Shown here: one piece after another, positions 21,549-34,120 of the stretch | How the letters are laid out: each line of letters starts with the position of its first letter | Numbering within the stretch: position 1 is the stretch's first letter | NCBI RefSeq assembly: GCF_008831285.2 | Contig: NC_045138.2 | Location: 18,757,934-18,821,933 of the forward strand | From: Nymphaea colorata | Lineage: Eukaryota > Streptophyta > Magnoliopsida > Nymphaeales > Nymphaeaceae | DNA length: 64,000 nucleotides | Direction of reading: 5' to 3' | Notes under the pieces: generated by a model | Told to the model about the DNA's origin: nothing | The model's input: the letters and a program-made list of their open reading frames with translations, nothing else | Databases searched by the model: none | Program-made: the position numbers and the translations under genes

Positions 21549-23900
21549 TCAGGTCAAGCCAACCCAACTCTTGAAAACTAAGGCCTCTTCCCTTTTCCTG
21601 CATTGAGCTTCAGTCTGGAAGTTAGAAGCCTTTTTGTTCTTGTAAAGTGTTCGGTGGTATTTTAAGAAAAGTTGCCTGTACTTGAACTTGTCAATGAACA
21701 TGCCTGTATGTTCCATCATATTGACTACTTCGTTAGCTCTCTGAAAAAATCCACCTCTAACAAAGTTGTACAACACAGAGTCCAGCAGTTCTTGGTCAAA
21801 TCTGATAGCAGAAGAAGGGAACATTTTCATTTCACCCCATAACTCCGCAATCTCTTGGTATTTTCCCCCTACGGCAGAGTATCCAGTCACCAAGGAATGA
21901 AATGTCTGTGCATTTGGAAGATGCCCAAGCGCCTTCATCTTCTTCAGAGCCTTTCGTGCATCTTGCATCAACTGCTTCTTACAGAAAAAATGAATCACAT
22001 TGTTCCAGTCATGCACACCATACTGCAACTTTTGGTCATCATTGATTTCTTCTAACAGTTTTACCATCAACTTTGATTGACCGCTAGCTTCACATTCTTT
22101 TATCACTGAGTCAAAACCATCATAACTGTTGCTTGAAATCCTTGCCTCCTTCATCTCCTTGAAGAGTCCAAGTGCACCGTGGATATCCTTCCGAGACACC
22201 TGTGTATGAATAAGAGCCTCATAACAACTAGCATCAAGTTGGACCCCACATTTTCGTGCATCATTTAGGAGACATGTGATTTCACCAATTTTATTCAACC
22301 TACAATAGGCTTTAAGTAGGGACGAATAGACAGAAGAACCAGTTCTAACGCCCGCAACTCTCATCTCATCAAGAAGGTCATGTGCCTCTTCCAGTTTCCC
22401 AACTGAGATGCAAGCATGAATGACTTGCACAGGAATGGAGTTCTCTATGGACATGGGAGTCTCTTCTTTATTTGCTGAAATTAAAAATGCAGCCAAATCA
22501 GCTACTTTCCGCAGTTCCAGAAAGGCTCTGACAAGCTTTGCATATACTTTCTCTGTTGGGTACAGAATCCCATTTTCTGATCCCACCAGGTAAACATGAT
22601 TACTTATTCTATGCAATAGCAAGGAGAGCAACGCTTTGGCCTCTGTCTCAAGTCTCAAGTACTTCCAATCCTGACAAAAGTCAACAAATGATGGCAGAGA
22701 AGTTTCTGTTGGCCTAGGAAAGCTTGAAAATGAATTATCACCTAGACTGTTACCTGTACCAGTTTTCTCCAGATATCCTTGTTTATGAGATTCGATGGCT
22801 TCTACAACTGACATGGCTGCCTTAAGAGACACTCGTGCTTCCTTTGCCTTTCGGAGCATTTCCAAAACTATCTCCGATGCAGATTTCAGATCACCAAAAT
22901 TCAGATGGCAGGTAAGCAAACAGTTATAGAACTCTTGATACTGACGGTCTCCAATTTGACAGCTTTCATCTATGTGCCGCCTCAGTTTCTTGATTTCATC
23001 AATGCGCCCATTTTTCTCACAGATGTGTGCCATCATAATCAATAATGTAACGTCAGCTTTCAACCCAATGCGAGGCATCATCTCTAGAAGCTGTTCTGCT
23101 TTCCTTGTAGATCCATGAACCAGACAAGCACTCAAACAAATGTTGAACACTAAAGCATTAGGTTTCATGGCAAGCAGCAAACTGTTGGACTTTTTTCGAG
23201 GATCCACTCTGTTGTCCTTAAAAAAATGGCACTTCTCAAGCACCATCTCAGCAGCCAGCCAAGCACCAGATGCAGATAATGACATATACGCTGCTATAGA
23301 GGACCATGCATTTATAGATGGGAATTCCTCCATCTGCACCATTTTCCTTAAAATCGTAGATGCAGGGACTGGTAATCCAGCCCTTGCAAGGACATAAGAA
23401 AGAAAAAGAAGAGTGTCTTTCTCCAACAAATTCCTTTTATGCTCGTCAAAAGCCAAGACTGTCACACCATAAGCTTTATCAAGCCACTGGCGGTCCTGGC
23501 TTTCAGCCAGACAACAGATGAGTTTGTTGATAACAGATTTTCTAGGAAAACCTTCAATCTGTTTATACCGCTCATAAGCATTCCAGGCATCTTCATATCT
23601 CCGTTCATCAAGTGCGTTCCCAAGTTCTAAAGCTAGCTGAGATGGATCCCTAGCCCGGACAAGAATCGATTCATCTGTAAAAGATGCCGAAGCCTGGGAG
23701 GAACAACAGCACTTAGAGCAGTATGCTGGTTCAATGCTGTTCCTATTGCATGAACCCTGACCAACCACCTGAGCCCTTGCATGGAACAACGGTCGATAAT
23801 TACCAACATCAACTACTGGCAATAGGTTGGGTGCTGAAAGTGAACCAATCAACCGGTATCCAAACCTTCGAAGCAATCGGACATTAGTCATTGCCACCAA
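21549..23900 (-). CDS. Pentatricopeptide repeat protein, mitochondrial type
   Basis: 783 residues, one exon. The N-terminus is basic and hydroxylated (MVAMTNVRLLRRFGYRLIGS), as in mitochondrial presequences. PPR-like helical pairs are visible from about 247 (PNALVFNICLSACLVHG), 485-585 (VIHACISVGKLEEAHDLLDEM, SSVYSSLLKAYCRLNKIGEI, SCYEALIHTQVSRKDIHGAL) and 628-695 (WNNVIHFFCKKQLMQDARKAL, TFHSLVTGYSAVGGKYQEI). The DERRYEDAWNAYERYKQIEGFPRKS block near 98-121 recalls Arabidopsis At1g03100 and At4g17616. This is a P-class relative without an E or DYW editing domain. It should bind organellar RNA; the target is unknown. The frame is intact. The second Met at codon 4 is an alternative start. Confidence 0.88.
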   Translation of the reverse strand: MVAMTNVRLLRRFGYRLIGSLSAPNLLPVVDVGNYRPLFHARAQVVGQGSCNRNSIEPAYCSKCCCSSQASASFTDESILVRARDPSQLALELGNALDERRYEDAWNAYERYKQIEGFPRKSVINKLICCLAESQDRQWLDKAYGVTVLAFDEHKRNLLEKDTLLFLSYVLARAGLPVPASTILRKMVQMEEFPSINAWSSIAAYMSLSASGAWLAAEMVLEKCHFFKDNRVDPRKKSNSLLLAMKPNALVFNICLSACLVHGSTRKAEQLLEMMPRIGLKADVTLLIMMAHICEKNGRIDEIKKLRRHIDESCQIGDRQYQEFYNCLLTCHLNFGDLKSASEIVLEMLRKAKEARVSLKAAMSVVEAIESHKQGYLEKTGTGNSLGDNSFSSFPRPTETSLPSFVDFCQDWKYLRLETEAKALLSLLLHRISNHVYLVGSENGILYPTEKVYAKLVRAFLELRKVADLAAFLISANKEETPMSIENSIPVQVIHACISVGKLEEAHDLLDEMRVAGVRTGSSVYSSLLKAYCRLNKIGEITCLLNDARKCGVQLDASCYEALIHTQVSRKDIHGALGLFKEMKEARISSNSYDGFDSVIKECEASGQSKLMVKLLEEINDDQKLQYGVHDWNNVIHFFCKKQLMQDARKALKKMKALGHLPNAQTFHSLVTGYSAVGGKYQEIAELWGEMKMFPSSAIRFDQELLDSVLYNFVRGGFFQRANEVVNMMEHTGMFIDKFKYRQLFLKYHRTLYKNKKASNFQTEAQCRKREEALVFKSWVGLT

Positions 23901-25720
23901 ATACTTGTGAATATAACCTCAAATTACAACCTCATTCATATCAAAATAGGATCTCTGAAAGCTCTTCATGTTTACCACCAAAATAGCTGCAAAAAGGACA
24001 ACGAAATAAAACACCTCAGCACTAAAAGCCATCTTTTTCGGCTCACAGCAACAGGATGGTACTACGCAGTTATTTGAATCTAACTATTTGCGCAACACAA
24101 CACTTGTCCACAGAAGCAGGACTACCCAGCAAAACTTCAATGATGTCCAGACCGCACCAGGGCCGTCTTACCTCAGGTTCCCGCTCCGGTAGGCCGGAGA
24201 CACACAGAAATTTCACCATTACAGGGACGCACTCAGTCTGATCAACTGAATCAATACTCATTTTAGTCAGTTCTGTCATATGCATGTGTTGCTCCTATTT
24301 TTAGGACCCGGTGCCCTCTATATTCTAGCAGAAGGTGTTCCCACCGTCTAGTTAATAAAGAAAGAACTCACCTTTCGTCTAACTGAAGAACACTCTGTCC
24401 CATTCATCTACCTTCCGGCAGTCCTGCCTCCATCGCCGGATTTTGATTGGGTTAACCAAGGAATGGTGGGAGAGACTAAGATCATCCAGAGAAAATAAAA
24501 GGAAAAGCGAAACGACCAAGATCACAGAAGACGAGGCTTGTGGCTCACCGGAGAAGGGGGCGAGTGTCCGAACAACCAATGATGATTCCTGTGGACGCCG
24601 GCCAGTGGTAGCGGTGGTTCCGCACGAACGCTTCCGGGAGCAGTCCTTTCTCGAGGTGGTTTCCTTCCATCGGTGTAAACAACAAGTGTTCGGGCCGAGA
24701 TAGGCAGAAACGGCCCACGTATTAATAAAAAGATAGTTTAAACCTAGCAATAAGGGAAAAAATAATTAATTTGATATACTTTTATTTTCTTTTTCAAAAA
24801 TAATTTCACCTGCATTCACCAAATCGACGCCCTAGAAGGTTCCTGAATCTGCTGATTCACCAGATCAACACCTTGGCCGATTCGGTTCATAACAGAGTTT
24901 TATAACTTGACACAATTGATCAGCCTTGATTTAGGCTCAACAAGTCCACTCCGATCATACAAAAGTAGATCGCGGCTCCACCAGCTGAATGGCATCATTC
25001 TAGCCACACCGTAATGGGCCTAGGTCGATCCGTTTAGGTCTGATCGGACCACGTCGAGCTTGGTCTCACTAGTTTCAAGCAGACCAAGAATAGACCAAAG
25101 AGCAATTAACTAATTGGAACCAGGCCCCAATAATGCAGTGTTCCAATTCTCAAACAGGCATATTGTTTAGGACGACAGATTTACTGAACATTGTAACACA
25201 ATAGTTCAAAAATATTTACTTCAATCTTTAACACAGATACATGAAACAGTGTTATTATTGTCATTGCCAAATGATCTCCGAAGCAAATGTTGTGTATAAT
25301 GGAGATACTAGGATGGTCTTAGTTCGCATACCAATTCGAGTTAGGTGTGTGCAACGCAGATGGAAGAGAGAAATCGCTGCCTATGTGCAGATCATTTTTG
25401 AGCTCCCTGCTTTGATTCAAAGGGGGTTGAGTTAAACAAAAGTCGCCACGTTTATTAGCAGAACAATTTTGAGAGAAGATTTTCCATACAACTGTGTATA
25501 TGTAAAAGTTTGGCACAGCTAGAAAAACACGAAAAAACGGTAAAACCCTGAACTAACGCTTTTTATATATATATTTTTAAAAAAAAGCTTCTTTTCACAT
25601 TTTAGTCGGCTGATTAAGCTTTAATGTTTTAAACACATATTTTGTGAATAATACACATTTTCTGCGGCTATGAACAAACAAATGAACTCCTACGTCAGTC
25701 AGCAGATTAGTTTGATCACA
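23901..25720. other. Upstream region of the PPR gene
   Basis: No gene supported. The GC-richer block 24380-24710 has frames on both strands but no family signal. It may be the PPR promoter and leader, or a neighbour's relic. Confidence 0.4.
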
Positions 25721-25728
25721 TCAAAATT

Positions 25729-25884
25729 TTAAGGAAGGAAAGGGGAAGGCTTCAACCCTTCTTCGAGCAGCTCCTGCTCACCTGAAAACTTGATCACATC
25801 GAGGATACATCTGTCCACAGCATGATCTTCCCTGATCAGCTTCCAACGCCCATGCCACACAACAGCCAAGGTATGAGCTTCTCT
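25729..25884 (-). other. Possible terminal exon of an unidentified gene
   Basis: After an acceptor-like TGTTGGCTTCCAG on the minus strand, an open frame of about 51 codons runs to a TAA. It reads REAHTLAVVWHGRWKLIRED, then HAVDRCILDVIKFSGEQELL, then EEGLKPSPFLP. The composition is that of a globular protein, which is unlike the flanking AT-rich DNA. I do not recognise the family and could not connect upstream exons in 25.9-29.9 kb. It could be a last exon, a retained gene fragment or chance. Confidence 0.4.
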
Positions 25885-25889
25885 CTGGA

Positions 25890-28800
25890 AGCCAACATGA
25901 GAGAGGGAGAGCGAGAGACGGATGAGGATAATATGTTCGGTTTCTTAATTGCAATTACAATCACGCTCGAGTCTGGGCTAAAAATTCTATAAAAGCCATA
26001 AGCATCGCCAAGTTAGCTACTCCAATAAATCTGATTGCGAACCAACGAATTTCTTTTGTTCTGTTCCCATACAAAACAAATCCTTTGGAGGTCCGCTACC
26101 GCTAGGCTAGTTCCTACTAAATTCTAGTTCATTCTGGATTAGCAACGGGAAATGCTTTGGGAATTATTTCCACCCAACAAACATATCAGTTGGAGATCTA
26201 AAATGCACAAATAAAAGAGGCAAGGTGATCTTTTATCTCTGGGCAATAGCTACTGAGACAATCTGTATTTCATTGAATCTTACACCCGAAGGAGAGGTCG
26301 CCGTGCTTCCAGGCGCATAAAGCAGTAGTAGCAACCCTAGATACCAGCAATCTTTGAGATTCGGCCTTATCAAGCATCAATAACCTTTGTGAAAGAAAAC
26401 GACCTCCCAGTATCAATAAGAATTATATTTCTTTGCAGAACGAGTTTCAAATGCAAGATGCTAGCTTTTTCATTTGTAGCAATATCATTTTGATTTATCA
26501 AGTGCAACGGATAGTGGTATATGTAGCCAAGTTGCAGACATGCTAAAAACAGGTAGCTTCTGTCAAGATTGCCACCATGCACTGCAAGATCCTAAGAATT
26601 CAATAAGGAGCCGAAGATAGACAAGTGCCTCGCATGGTGCTGGATCATAATCATAATCATCAAATACAAACATCAAAAGTAGATTACACTTGCAAAGAAA
26701 TACCGTAAAGAAACCTTAACCCTCAAAACTCAGTGGGATTCTTAAACACCAGCCTCAGTAAGGACTCGGTGGCCATAAGTGGCCACAATCCAATATAGAG
26801 GGAATTGCGCCTAGACCGTGTCACAACTTAGAAAGCAAATCCACATGACTTCAGTAAAAGCATAATGCGAGACTTCTGAAATTGAACTTGACATGTTCCA
26901 TTAACTTCCAAGAGCATGCTCCACATTAGGAGATCGGTAATGAGAAAGGTTATCCCAAAAAGATTTTCAGCCTGTGCACTTTTTCCCCAAGATATCAAAT
27001 TGATCTGGTTCTTTTAACAGCCACCTTTTATGGGGGAAGTAAGTACCTATGTTGTTAAAAGAGCTAGGTGCAGGTCAGCAATGGGTTAAGCCTAGAATCT
27101 AAGGTAAGCCTGCGTGGAATTTGGGAAATTACATTATACAACAGTGATATGCAATAGTAAAATTAAAATTCAACAAAAAAAATTGATGCATTTTTAAATG
27201 AAAAGCAAACGGTTATCAATTTATAATAAAGCAACACAATGCAATGCACAAGTAATTTAACATCAATGTTCTTAATGTTTAAAAATAAAAACATGCCAGT
27301 TGACTTAAATCAGGTCAGATCAGACCTCCATTGGGTCAATCATGTAGGTGGACTTGGGGTCATATGTCGGCTTGACTCAATCAGAAACTCACTTGATGGC
27401 TGACTCACTGACCATCAGAGGCTCAGGCCTCAGCCATATTTTTCCATCACTTGAACAACTCGGGAAGAGTTACGACTCATTGCTGAACCAGCAGAGCTAA
27501 GCAGTGGCATTCATGTAAGAGTACAATATTTGACTTTTTTTCTTAAGTTGAAAACCAATGTTTAAAAGACAGGGATCCCGAGATCTGGGTTCCCTCATCC
27601 AACTGTCAGAACTCTCAGTGGCCAACCCACTCCAGCGACAACTATGTTTCCAGCAGCCAGCTTTGATGCTTCCTGGGACGTGAACAGTAACTCCAGAAAC
27701 TGGAAAAGGCGATCGAAATATATTCTGTACTTTTGCCTTTTTTCAGTATTGTGCTGCTGATTTTACTTTTTTCCCTTTTTTTGGTTTTGATCTCTGGATG
27801 GTTTCCTGGTGGTGAGGAGGGATAACTTTTGACTGCTCTCCCTCCCTTTCATTTTCGCCATTTGGCAGTCCTCAATGTTCATTGTCTGTCTCTTTTTCAG
27901 TTCCCCATTGTTTTCCTTTCTCGTCTCAGATGTACCTTTAATGGATGTTACTGAACTTATGTCAAGTATTCAAGTAATCAGGCCATGTATACTTCTTTTT
28001 ACTGTTCATAACTTCATATGATTATTTCTATAAAGTTTTCCCTTCAAACCAGTAGTAAACAAAACCTGGACAGAGTTACCGAGTTCACCTGGTCAGTCAC
28101 AGATTCACAAATCAAGAAGGGAGGAGTTGAGACCCAAGTCACTGGGTTTTGCAAATTTGATTGTTTTGTTCATAGATCATACAAGGTATACTAACTTCCT
28201 AAAAACAATTGGTAAATTTCAATATCTATTTTGACTATGTAAAAGCCTAAACTAAAACTTCAATTACTAATCTATGGAAAACAAAAAAAGAAATCTTCAA
28301 CATCTCACTATACAAAAAAAATGTCGTTATCCATTCATCATACGCATACACACACTTTCAATACCAAATCATATGCAACATTAAAAAATGAGGAAAAGAA
28401 ACATCTGCATAAAAATAGAAGCACTACTTAATAAGATAGTCGATAGAAGAAGAAAAAAAACCAAAGAAAAAGCCAGTCTCAAATAGCAAAGGAAGAAAAA
28501 GAAGATGGAAGGAAAATATCTAGGTCATTTAAGAGAAAAAAATATATGTTGTTGAGTGCATAGGTGAGTCTAGGTGGCCTAAACATTCGTGAATGGCAGG
28601 CTGCACAGGAATAACTGGCCTAGATAATCCTACAGGGCTAGGTGAGCCTAGAGGCAAGCCTAGGGACTATTCGAATAACAAAGGTGAGTACCAATTTGTA
28701 AGAACAGGCGTTATGGCAAGTAACCTTTCCCCAAACTTTTTGCTGCTTCACATCTTTGATTGCAGGACTTTAGCTTTTGCAACCTAGTACCATAAACATC

Positions 28801-30011
28801 TAGCAGAACCTACTTCAGAAGCTTTCTTTTACTTGGAGTTTCATATAATCATCTCTGAGGTTTGTTTGCAGAACATACTGAAACTTCTTTTAGTAGGCTA
28901 ACACTGGAAGCGTTAGAACAAGGAAGTAACCCCAGCTTTTCACATAACAGCCACACAGAATGCTCTTTTTTCTTTTCTTGTCCAACCTTGTCTTGTTTGG
29001 ATTGTAAGAGCCAGCAAAGATGAAACTTTCTTGAACTACATGGTGAACACAACTTTTAGAACATACATTTTCTCGTGACTTATAGGCTTAGTTAAAAGTG
29101 CTACAAATGCCTAGGCGATGCTACACAACAGAAGAAATGGAGAAATAAACAAGGAGTAGGAAAAAGAAAAACAGGAAAGAGTCATGGAAAAACTCCATCT
29201 TGATCGGTATAATAAAAAAATATGAAGTTATGAACCAAGAAAGAAAATTAAGGTTAAAAATTGTAAAAGTGAGACTATTTGTTAGACTGCCTAGGTGCCT
29301 CATCCTAGGCGTTTACTCTACCACCCAGCACCTAGGGTATTTTTAGCTACAAAATTCACATAAAATAAAATATCTTCAAGATCTCTATGTTGCCATCCAA
29401 ATGTCTGACACAAAAATATTTGCAATACTTTGACAGAAATTCCAAACTAGAACTCACAAAGTTAATGATTGGATTAATAGTTTTGTTTTCTTCAAAGTCG
29501 ATAATCAACTAAAACCACAGATATTCAACGCACCAGAAGCAACATACATTTCATACATTTCTTAAACAGCAAATGGAAAGTTCCAGCATTGCTTCTTCAA
29601 ATGATACGGGATGGGAATACCTCATGGAATCATAAAAGCCGTTCTTCAATCAAAAGAAGCTAACAGATATTCCAAATTGGCAATTGAACCTGCAGCTTTT
29701 GAAATTGCACAAAAATAAGCAAATCATTATCTGCCTGCATACTGCAGGAATAACAAATGCTCCAAATCCAAATAAGATAGTACCTAAGCACATTGATACC
29801 AGAAGGACCATCATTATGTTCAAGACAGTCACATGTCTATGAATCAAGCAGTAAGTCACGGATTGTAAAATGAGATTCAAGCCTACTGGAACCCCTATTA
29901 AGCAGTACAATTTGCAGTAATCTGTGGGCAGCAAGGCCGTCTAGCAACTAAGAATACATAAAGTTCCATCTACGGGTCTATCTTTATCCACCAATGAAGA
30001 GGAGTTATCTC
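25890..30011. other. Long intergenic stretch, probably with old repeats
   Basis: No supported gene. Segments rich in CCTAGG-like half palindromes occur at about 28555-28680 and again at 29100-29330 (GCCTAGGCGATGC, TGCCTAGGTGCC, CATCCTAGGCG). They may be ends of non-autonomous elements, but no target duplication or clean terminal repeat was established. Confidence 0.4.
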
Positions 30012-32144
30012 TCAATGAGCATAAACAGTCTCATTGCGCCTTGGCGGTCTATCAGGTATTGTTCCTGGCTTAAACTTCGAAGCCTCATGTCTTGCAAGCT
30101 CTGGTGGAACAGGACTGTTGCTTTGAATAAGCATCTGTTTCAAGTCATAGAACACTTCACTATCACCGAAAGTGAGGAAAGTGGTCGCCACCCCTGTCTT
30201 CCCTGCACGCCCTGTCCGACCAATCCTGTGGGTATACATTTCAATATTGTTTGGCATATCATAGTTGATCACGTGGGCAACATCCGGAATATCTATACCA
30301 CGACCAGCGACATCCGTCGCCACCAATACGGTGAACCTCTTGTTTCTAAATCCCTCCAGACTGATCTCTCTTTGCTCCTGCGTCTTCCCTCCATGCAATG
30401 TTGTCACCCTGTAACCCACTTTATCGAGATGTTTAGCGAGTGTATCGGCAGCTTTCTTTGTGTTGATGAAGACAATTGCCGTCTTGTCTCCCAATTCCTC
30501 AAGAAGCCTTTGCAACCTTGACATCTTCTCTGACTCCTTCAGCATAATCACATGCTGAGTAATCAATTCCGTTGCTTTTCCGGCCGTCCCAATTGTCACC
30601 ACCACTGGATTCCTCAGGTACTTCCTTGCCAGCCGCTCTACTGCAGGCGGCATTGTGGCGCTAAACATATATGTGGTCCTGTATATCTTCTTCTCGTCGA
30701 GTTCCTCATCTTCATTCTCCGGCTTCAAATTGCTGGATGGCATTGCATCAAGAACACCAACCACCTGCGGCTCGAAACCCATATCGATCATTCTATCAGC
30801 TTCATCAAGCACAACATAGTTACACTGATTCAGCACAGCATATCGCCTCTCCAAACAATCAAGAAGCCGACCCGGAGTGGCAATCACCACCTCGCACCCC
30901 TGGCGCAACTTGAATCCCTGTTCCTCAATCGATTGCCCACCAACGACCGACACCACCCTAATGTCCAAATAATGTGCAAATTTCACCGTCTCGTCCTCAA
31001 TTTGCTGCGCAAGCTCTCTGGTGGGCGCCATAACCACAGCATAAGGACCCTCGGCTTCGTTTTCCTCAGTCATCGGTGGGAGACGAGAGATGTAGGTCAG
31101 CATGGGAAGCACAAAAGCGGCAGTCTTGCCGGACCCAGTTTCGGCAATACCTATCACATCACGCTGCTGCAAACCCAAAGGAATCGCGGCCATCTGAATA
31201 GGGGAGGGGGATTTGTAACCCGCCTTCTGGACGGCGCGGAGGAGCTCGGCGCTCAGGTTCCCTTCCTCCCAATTCCTCATAGGGCGGGGAATCCGCGACC
31301 CCTTGTAGGAGATGTTGAAGTCTTCACGGAAGATCCTCCAATCCCTCTCGGTCATCTCCTCGAGCTTCTTCTCCGACCAGTGGCGGTCAACCCTCATGTC
31401 GAAGGTGTCGTACAGGTTGGCCGCGGCTTCCTTCTTCCGCTGCGCGGCCGCATCCTCGGGCTTCTCCTCCACCCCTTCCTTCTTCCGGATCTCCTCCCGA
31501 AGCTCCTTCTCATTCTTCGCGGCGAGCTTCTTCTGCTCCCGCCGGTCCATCCCGGCGCGGAACCCCCGACCGAAGAGGAGCTGTGCTTCATGGGGGTTCT
31601 GGTACAATGCGTTCATGTCTCTCGATGTGTCCTCCGAGTTCTCCCAATCGAACGAGAACCGGAACTTCTCGCTCGGCTTGATGACGCGCTTCTTCGGCTT
31701 CTTGGAGCCGAGGTACTGCTCCTTGATGGCATCGAGCTCCTTCTCCTTCTCCCTCTCTGAGAGCTTTTCCTGCCGCACTCGGTCCCGCGCCTTCGCATCC
31801 TCGTCGCGGCTCCTGCGATCGAGCTCCCGGTCCCGGTCGCGTTCACGCTCGCGTTCGCGATCCCGGTCCCGGTCCCGGTCCCGGTCCCTGTCCCTATCGC
31901 GGGAAGAGCGGTGGCGATCAGAAGAGTCATTGGCGGTGGTGGTGGTAGTGGTGGCGGCTGCAAAAGAGGCGGAGGCTTCGTTGAACGGCTTGACGGCGAG
32001 GCTCCGAGCTTCTTCCAGGCGGCGGCGCTGCTCGGCAGCTTCCCCCTGGCGGCGCTGGAGTGCTAGTTGCTCCCTCTGGGCCTTGGTGAGGAAGACGGGC
32101 TTCTTCGACGGATCGACGCCATCCCCCTCTAGCGCTCTCTTCAT
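30012..32144 (-). CDS. RH21: DEAD-box RNA helicase 21 (PRP28/U5-100K orthologue)
   Basis: Spliceosomal ATP-dependent helicase that helps exchange U1 for U6 at the 5' splice site. 710 residues, one exon, like Arabidopsis RH21 (about 730, also intronless from memory). An Arg/Asp dipeptide region covers about 82-110. Core motifs are all present: Q motif with SPIQMAAIP near 314, AETGSGKT 334-341, PTRELA 374-379, TPGR 423-426, DEAD 447-450, SAT 495-497, [13 protein letters not shown] near 608 and HRIGRTGR 639-646. The end ([11 protein letters not shown]) is typical of the family. The long N-terminal region [20 protein letters not shown] also matches PRP28. No lesions. Confidence 0.95.
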   Translation of the reverse strand: MKRALEGDGVDPSKKPVFLTKAQREQLALQRRQGEAAEQRRRLEEARSLAVKPFNEASASFAAATTTTTTANDSSDRHRSSRDRDRDRDRDRDRDRERERERDRDRELDRRSRDEDAKARDRVRQEKLSEREKEKELDAIKEQYLGSKKPKKRVIKPSEKFRFSFDWENSEDTSRDMNALYQNPHEAQLLFGRGFRAGMDRREQKKLAAKNEKELREEIRKKEGVEEKPEDAAAQRKKEAAANLYDTFDMRVDRHWSEKKLEEMTERDWRIFREDFNISYKGSRIPRPMRNWEEGNLSAELLRAVQKAGYKSPSPIQMAAIPLGLQQRDVIGIAETGSGKTAAFVLPMLTYISRLPPMTEENEAEGPYAVVMAPTRELAQQIEDETVKFAHYLDIRVVSVVGGQSIEEQGFKLRQGCEVVIATPGRLLDCLERRYAVLNQCNYVVLDEADRMIDMGFEPQVVGVLDAMPSSNLKPENEDEELDEKKIYRTTYMFSATMPPAVERLARKYLRNPVVVTIGTAGKATELITQHVIMLKESEKMSRLQRLLEELGDKTAIVFINTKKAADTLAKHLDKVGYRVTTLHGGKTQEQREISLEGFRNKRFTVLVATDVAGRGIDIPDVAHVINYDMPNNIEMYTHRIGRTGRAGKTGVATTFLTFGDSEVFYDLKQMLIQSNSPVPPELARHEASKFKPGTIPDRPPRRNETVYAH
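31790..31900 (-). repeat. Short-unit coding repeat (Arg-Asp codons) in RH21
   Basis: On the plus strand this is a CGGTCC-type hexamer run that encodes alternating Arg and Asp/Glu. It is the RD-rich arm of the helicase. Length variation between individuals would be expected. Confidence 0.8.
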
Positions 32145-34120
32145 CCTTCCCCCTCTCTCGGTTGGCCTCTCGGCTCTCAGAATCCTACTTGGGGTTTTCG
32201 GTACATCAGAAAGGGCGTTGTCGGATTATCAGGATTTAGTGGGACTCTCAAAGTTTCTAGTTTTCATCCCCAAAAAACCTCACACGTGACAGCCTCGATC
32301 ATCCAAGAGTTAAGTCGGTCATATTTTAACCGTCAAGATCACCGGCATTTTTCCTCTTCACTTTCACAAAAGGGTCGAGGAATTTTGCACATAGCCTGCT
32401 TTCTTGTATGCGTTTGATGTTTCACTACTTGTTTTTTATCATTCTTTTTTTGCCGTGTTTACATTGATACAAGCAAAAGAACTGTACAATAGACATCATA
32501 AAATACCGGTTCTTTAAGAACAACCACCCTGCAGCTTGAGTCTGATATAGACATTTCTAAATCATTCTGAATTAGATCCGTTTTATCTTAACAGTGGTAT
32601 ATAAATATATATATGAGCTCTTAATTGGGAAATTGATTAAAAGGATCATTGATGACGGTTCCCTAGGTATGTATAAGGAGTGGCTTAGGCCATTCTTTTC
32701 CCTTTTATACTATAAGAAATTTCATTTGTTGTCAGACAAATTTTCACTCATATATATAACAAAGTTCTCTTCAAGTAATAAATCTCTTTCAGCTTAAATA
32801 AGGCAAAATTTTTTGCCTATGGGAAAAAAAATCGCCTTCAAAATGTACATCTGGAGAAAATTTCTGTGTTTTATTTGGCTTTTATTTTTTCTTCTAAACT
32901 TGTACTGAAACACCACCTAGAATTGGTGGATATATAAGGGAAGAGAGGAGACCTAAAAAGCTAGGTACAATCGTAACTCGTTATAACATTGTTTATTACA
33001 TGAAAATTGCAATAAATTGATACGAACTTTTAATACAATAACCTGACTTGGCGGATTCTAACCTGTACGGAAAAAAGGGTTAAGAATCATGACCATCAAT
33101 TACTTAACAATGTTTTTTATAAGTCCATCAAGATTTTGGAGTCTTAAATAGTCTTAGATACAAGGCTGAACTTTTGGGATATTATAATTTATCCTTTTAA
33201 GGTACACTTGTTCCGCAATAATTTAACTAACAGATCCTAACCTCATCCTTAGCAGTTTCAGTTGCAACATTTGTTATGAATTATGATAATTAATTATTTA
33301 ACAAGTTCTTCAATATATTCCTCATAATTTTAGATACAAGAGTAAACTTTTACCGCGTCATGAACCAATATTAAGTAGCCTTGTTACCATTAATGGTAAC
33401 AAGGCTGGACTGTTTAAGTCAAGGTCATGTCAACTCAAGATGGGCCAATTTTTGAGTTAGTTCCTTGCAACTCAAAATCTGGCAAAATATTTTGTATAGG
33501 ACAGATTTTGATAGAATTCACTGGAGCCTAGCCATTTGGCAATTGAAGATTTGTTAAAAAAATGAGAGTAACCATAGAATGGCCTTTCGATGAAGGCCAC
33601 TATCGTCCTTAGGATTGATAGTGCGTCAAGGGCATATATGTATACTTTTGATGGCAATGAATAGTCACAAGATATTTATTTCAGAGTTCTTTTTCAAATG
33701 CATTAGAGTAACTATACCCTGACTTTTTTCCTTTCATTGCTGATCATAGTTACAATTTTGATACTGTAATTGCTCCCCGACTCTCTCCACCAGGCCAGTG
33801 TATTGGACTTGAGACCTTCAAGTCGAGGACAAAGGTTCAGTCGCCCAGCTTGCCAAAATGTTGCAGAGGGTTGCCTACCCTACCCGCAGCATGTTATCCA
33901 AATAAAAGTAAAAATGAATAATTGGCACAAAAGTTCATCAATTGTAAAAATATGCACGTCTTTAACTTCCATACAATGCAATCGAGTTGGTTCACGTGCA
34001 TCATCAACCGCAAAGATGATCTGTCCTACAATACTGTCGAACCCAGTATCACTATAACGAAAATGGGGTGAAATTGGGAAATACTAATATTCTATGGAAA
34101 TAAAAAATGACAAACAAAAC
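32145..34120. other. Intergenic between RH21 and the proteasome gene
   Basis: AT-rich, no gene seen. It contains the perfect palindrome at 33377-33406, listed separately. Confidence 0.5.
33377..33406. repeat. Perfect 30-bp palindrome without spacer
   Basis: AGCCTTGTTACCATT is followed directly by its exact reverse complement AATGGTAACAAGGCT, with the centre at 33391/33392. There is no flanking T-run as in a bacterial terminator, and no known plant regulatory site of this form comes to mind. Confidence 0.85.

Noticed and set aside
30552-32289. Long plus-strand frames opposite the helicase (402 and 325 codons)
   Set aside because: Antisense shadows of RH21. The Ser/Arg runs are the complement of its RD repeat.
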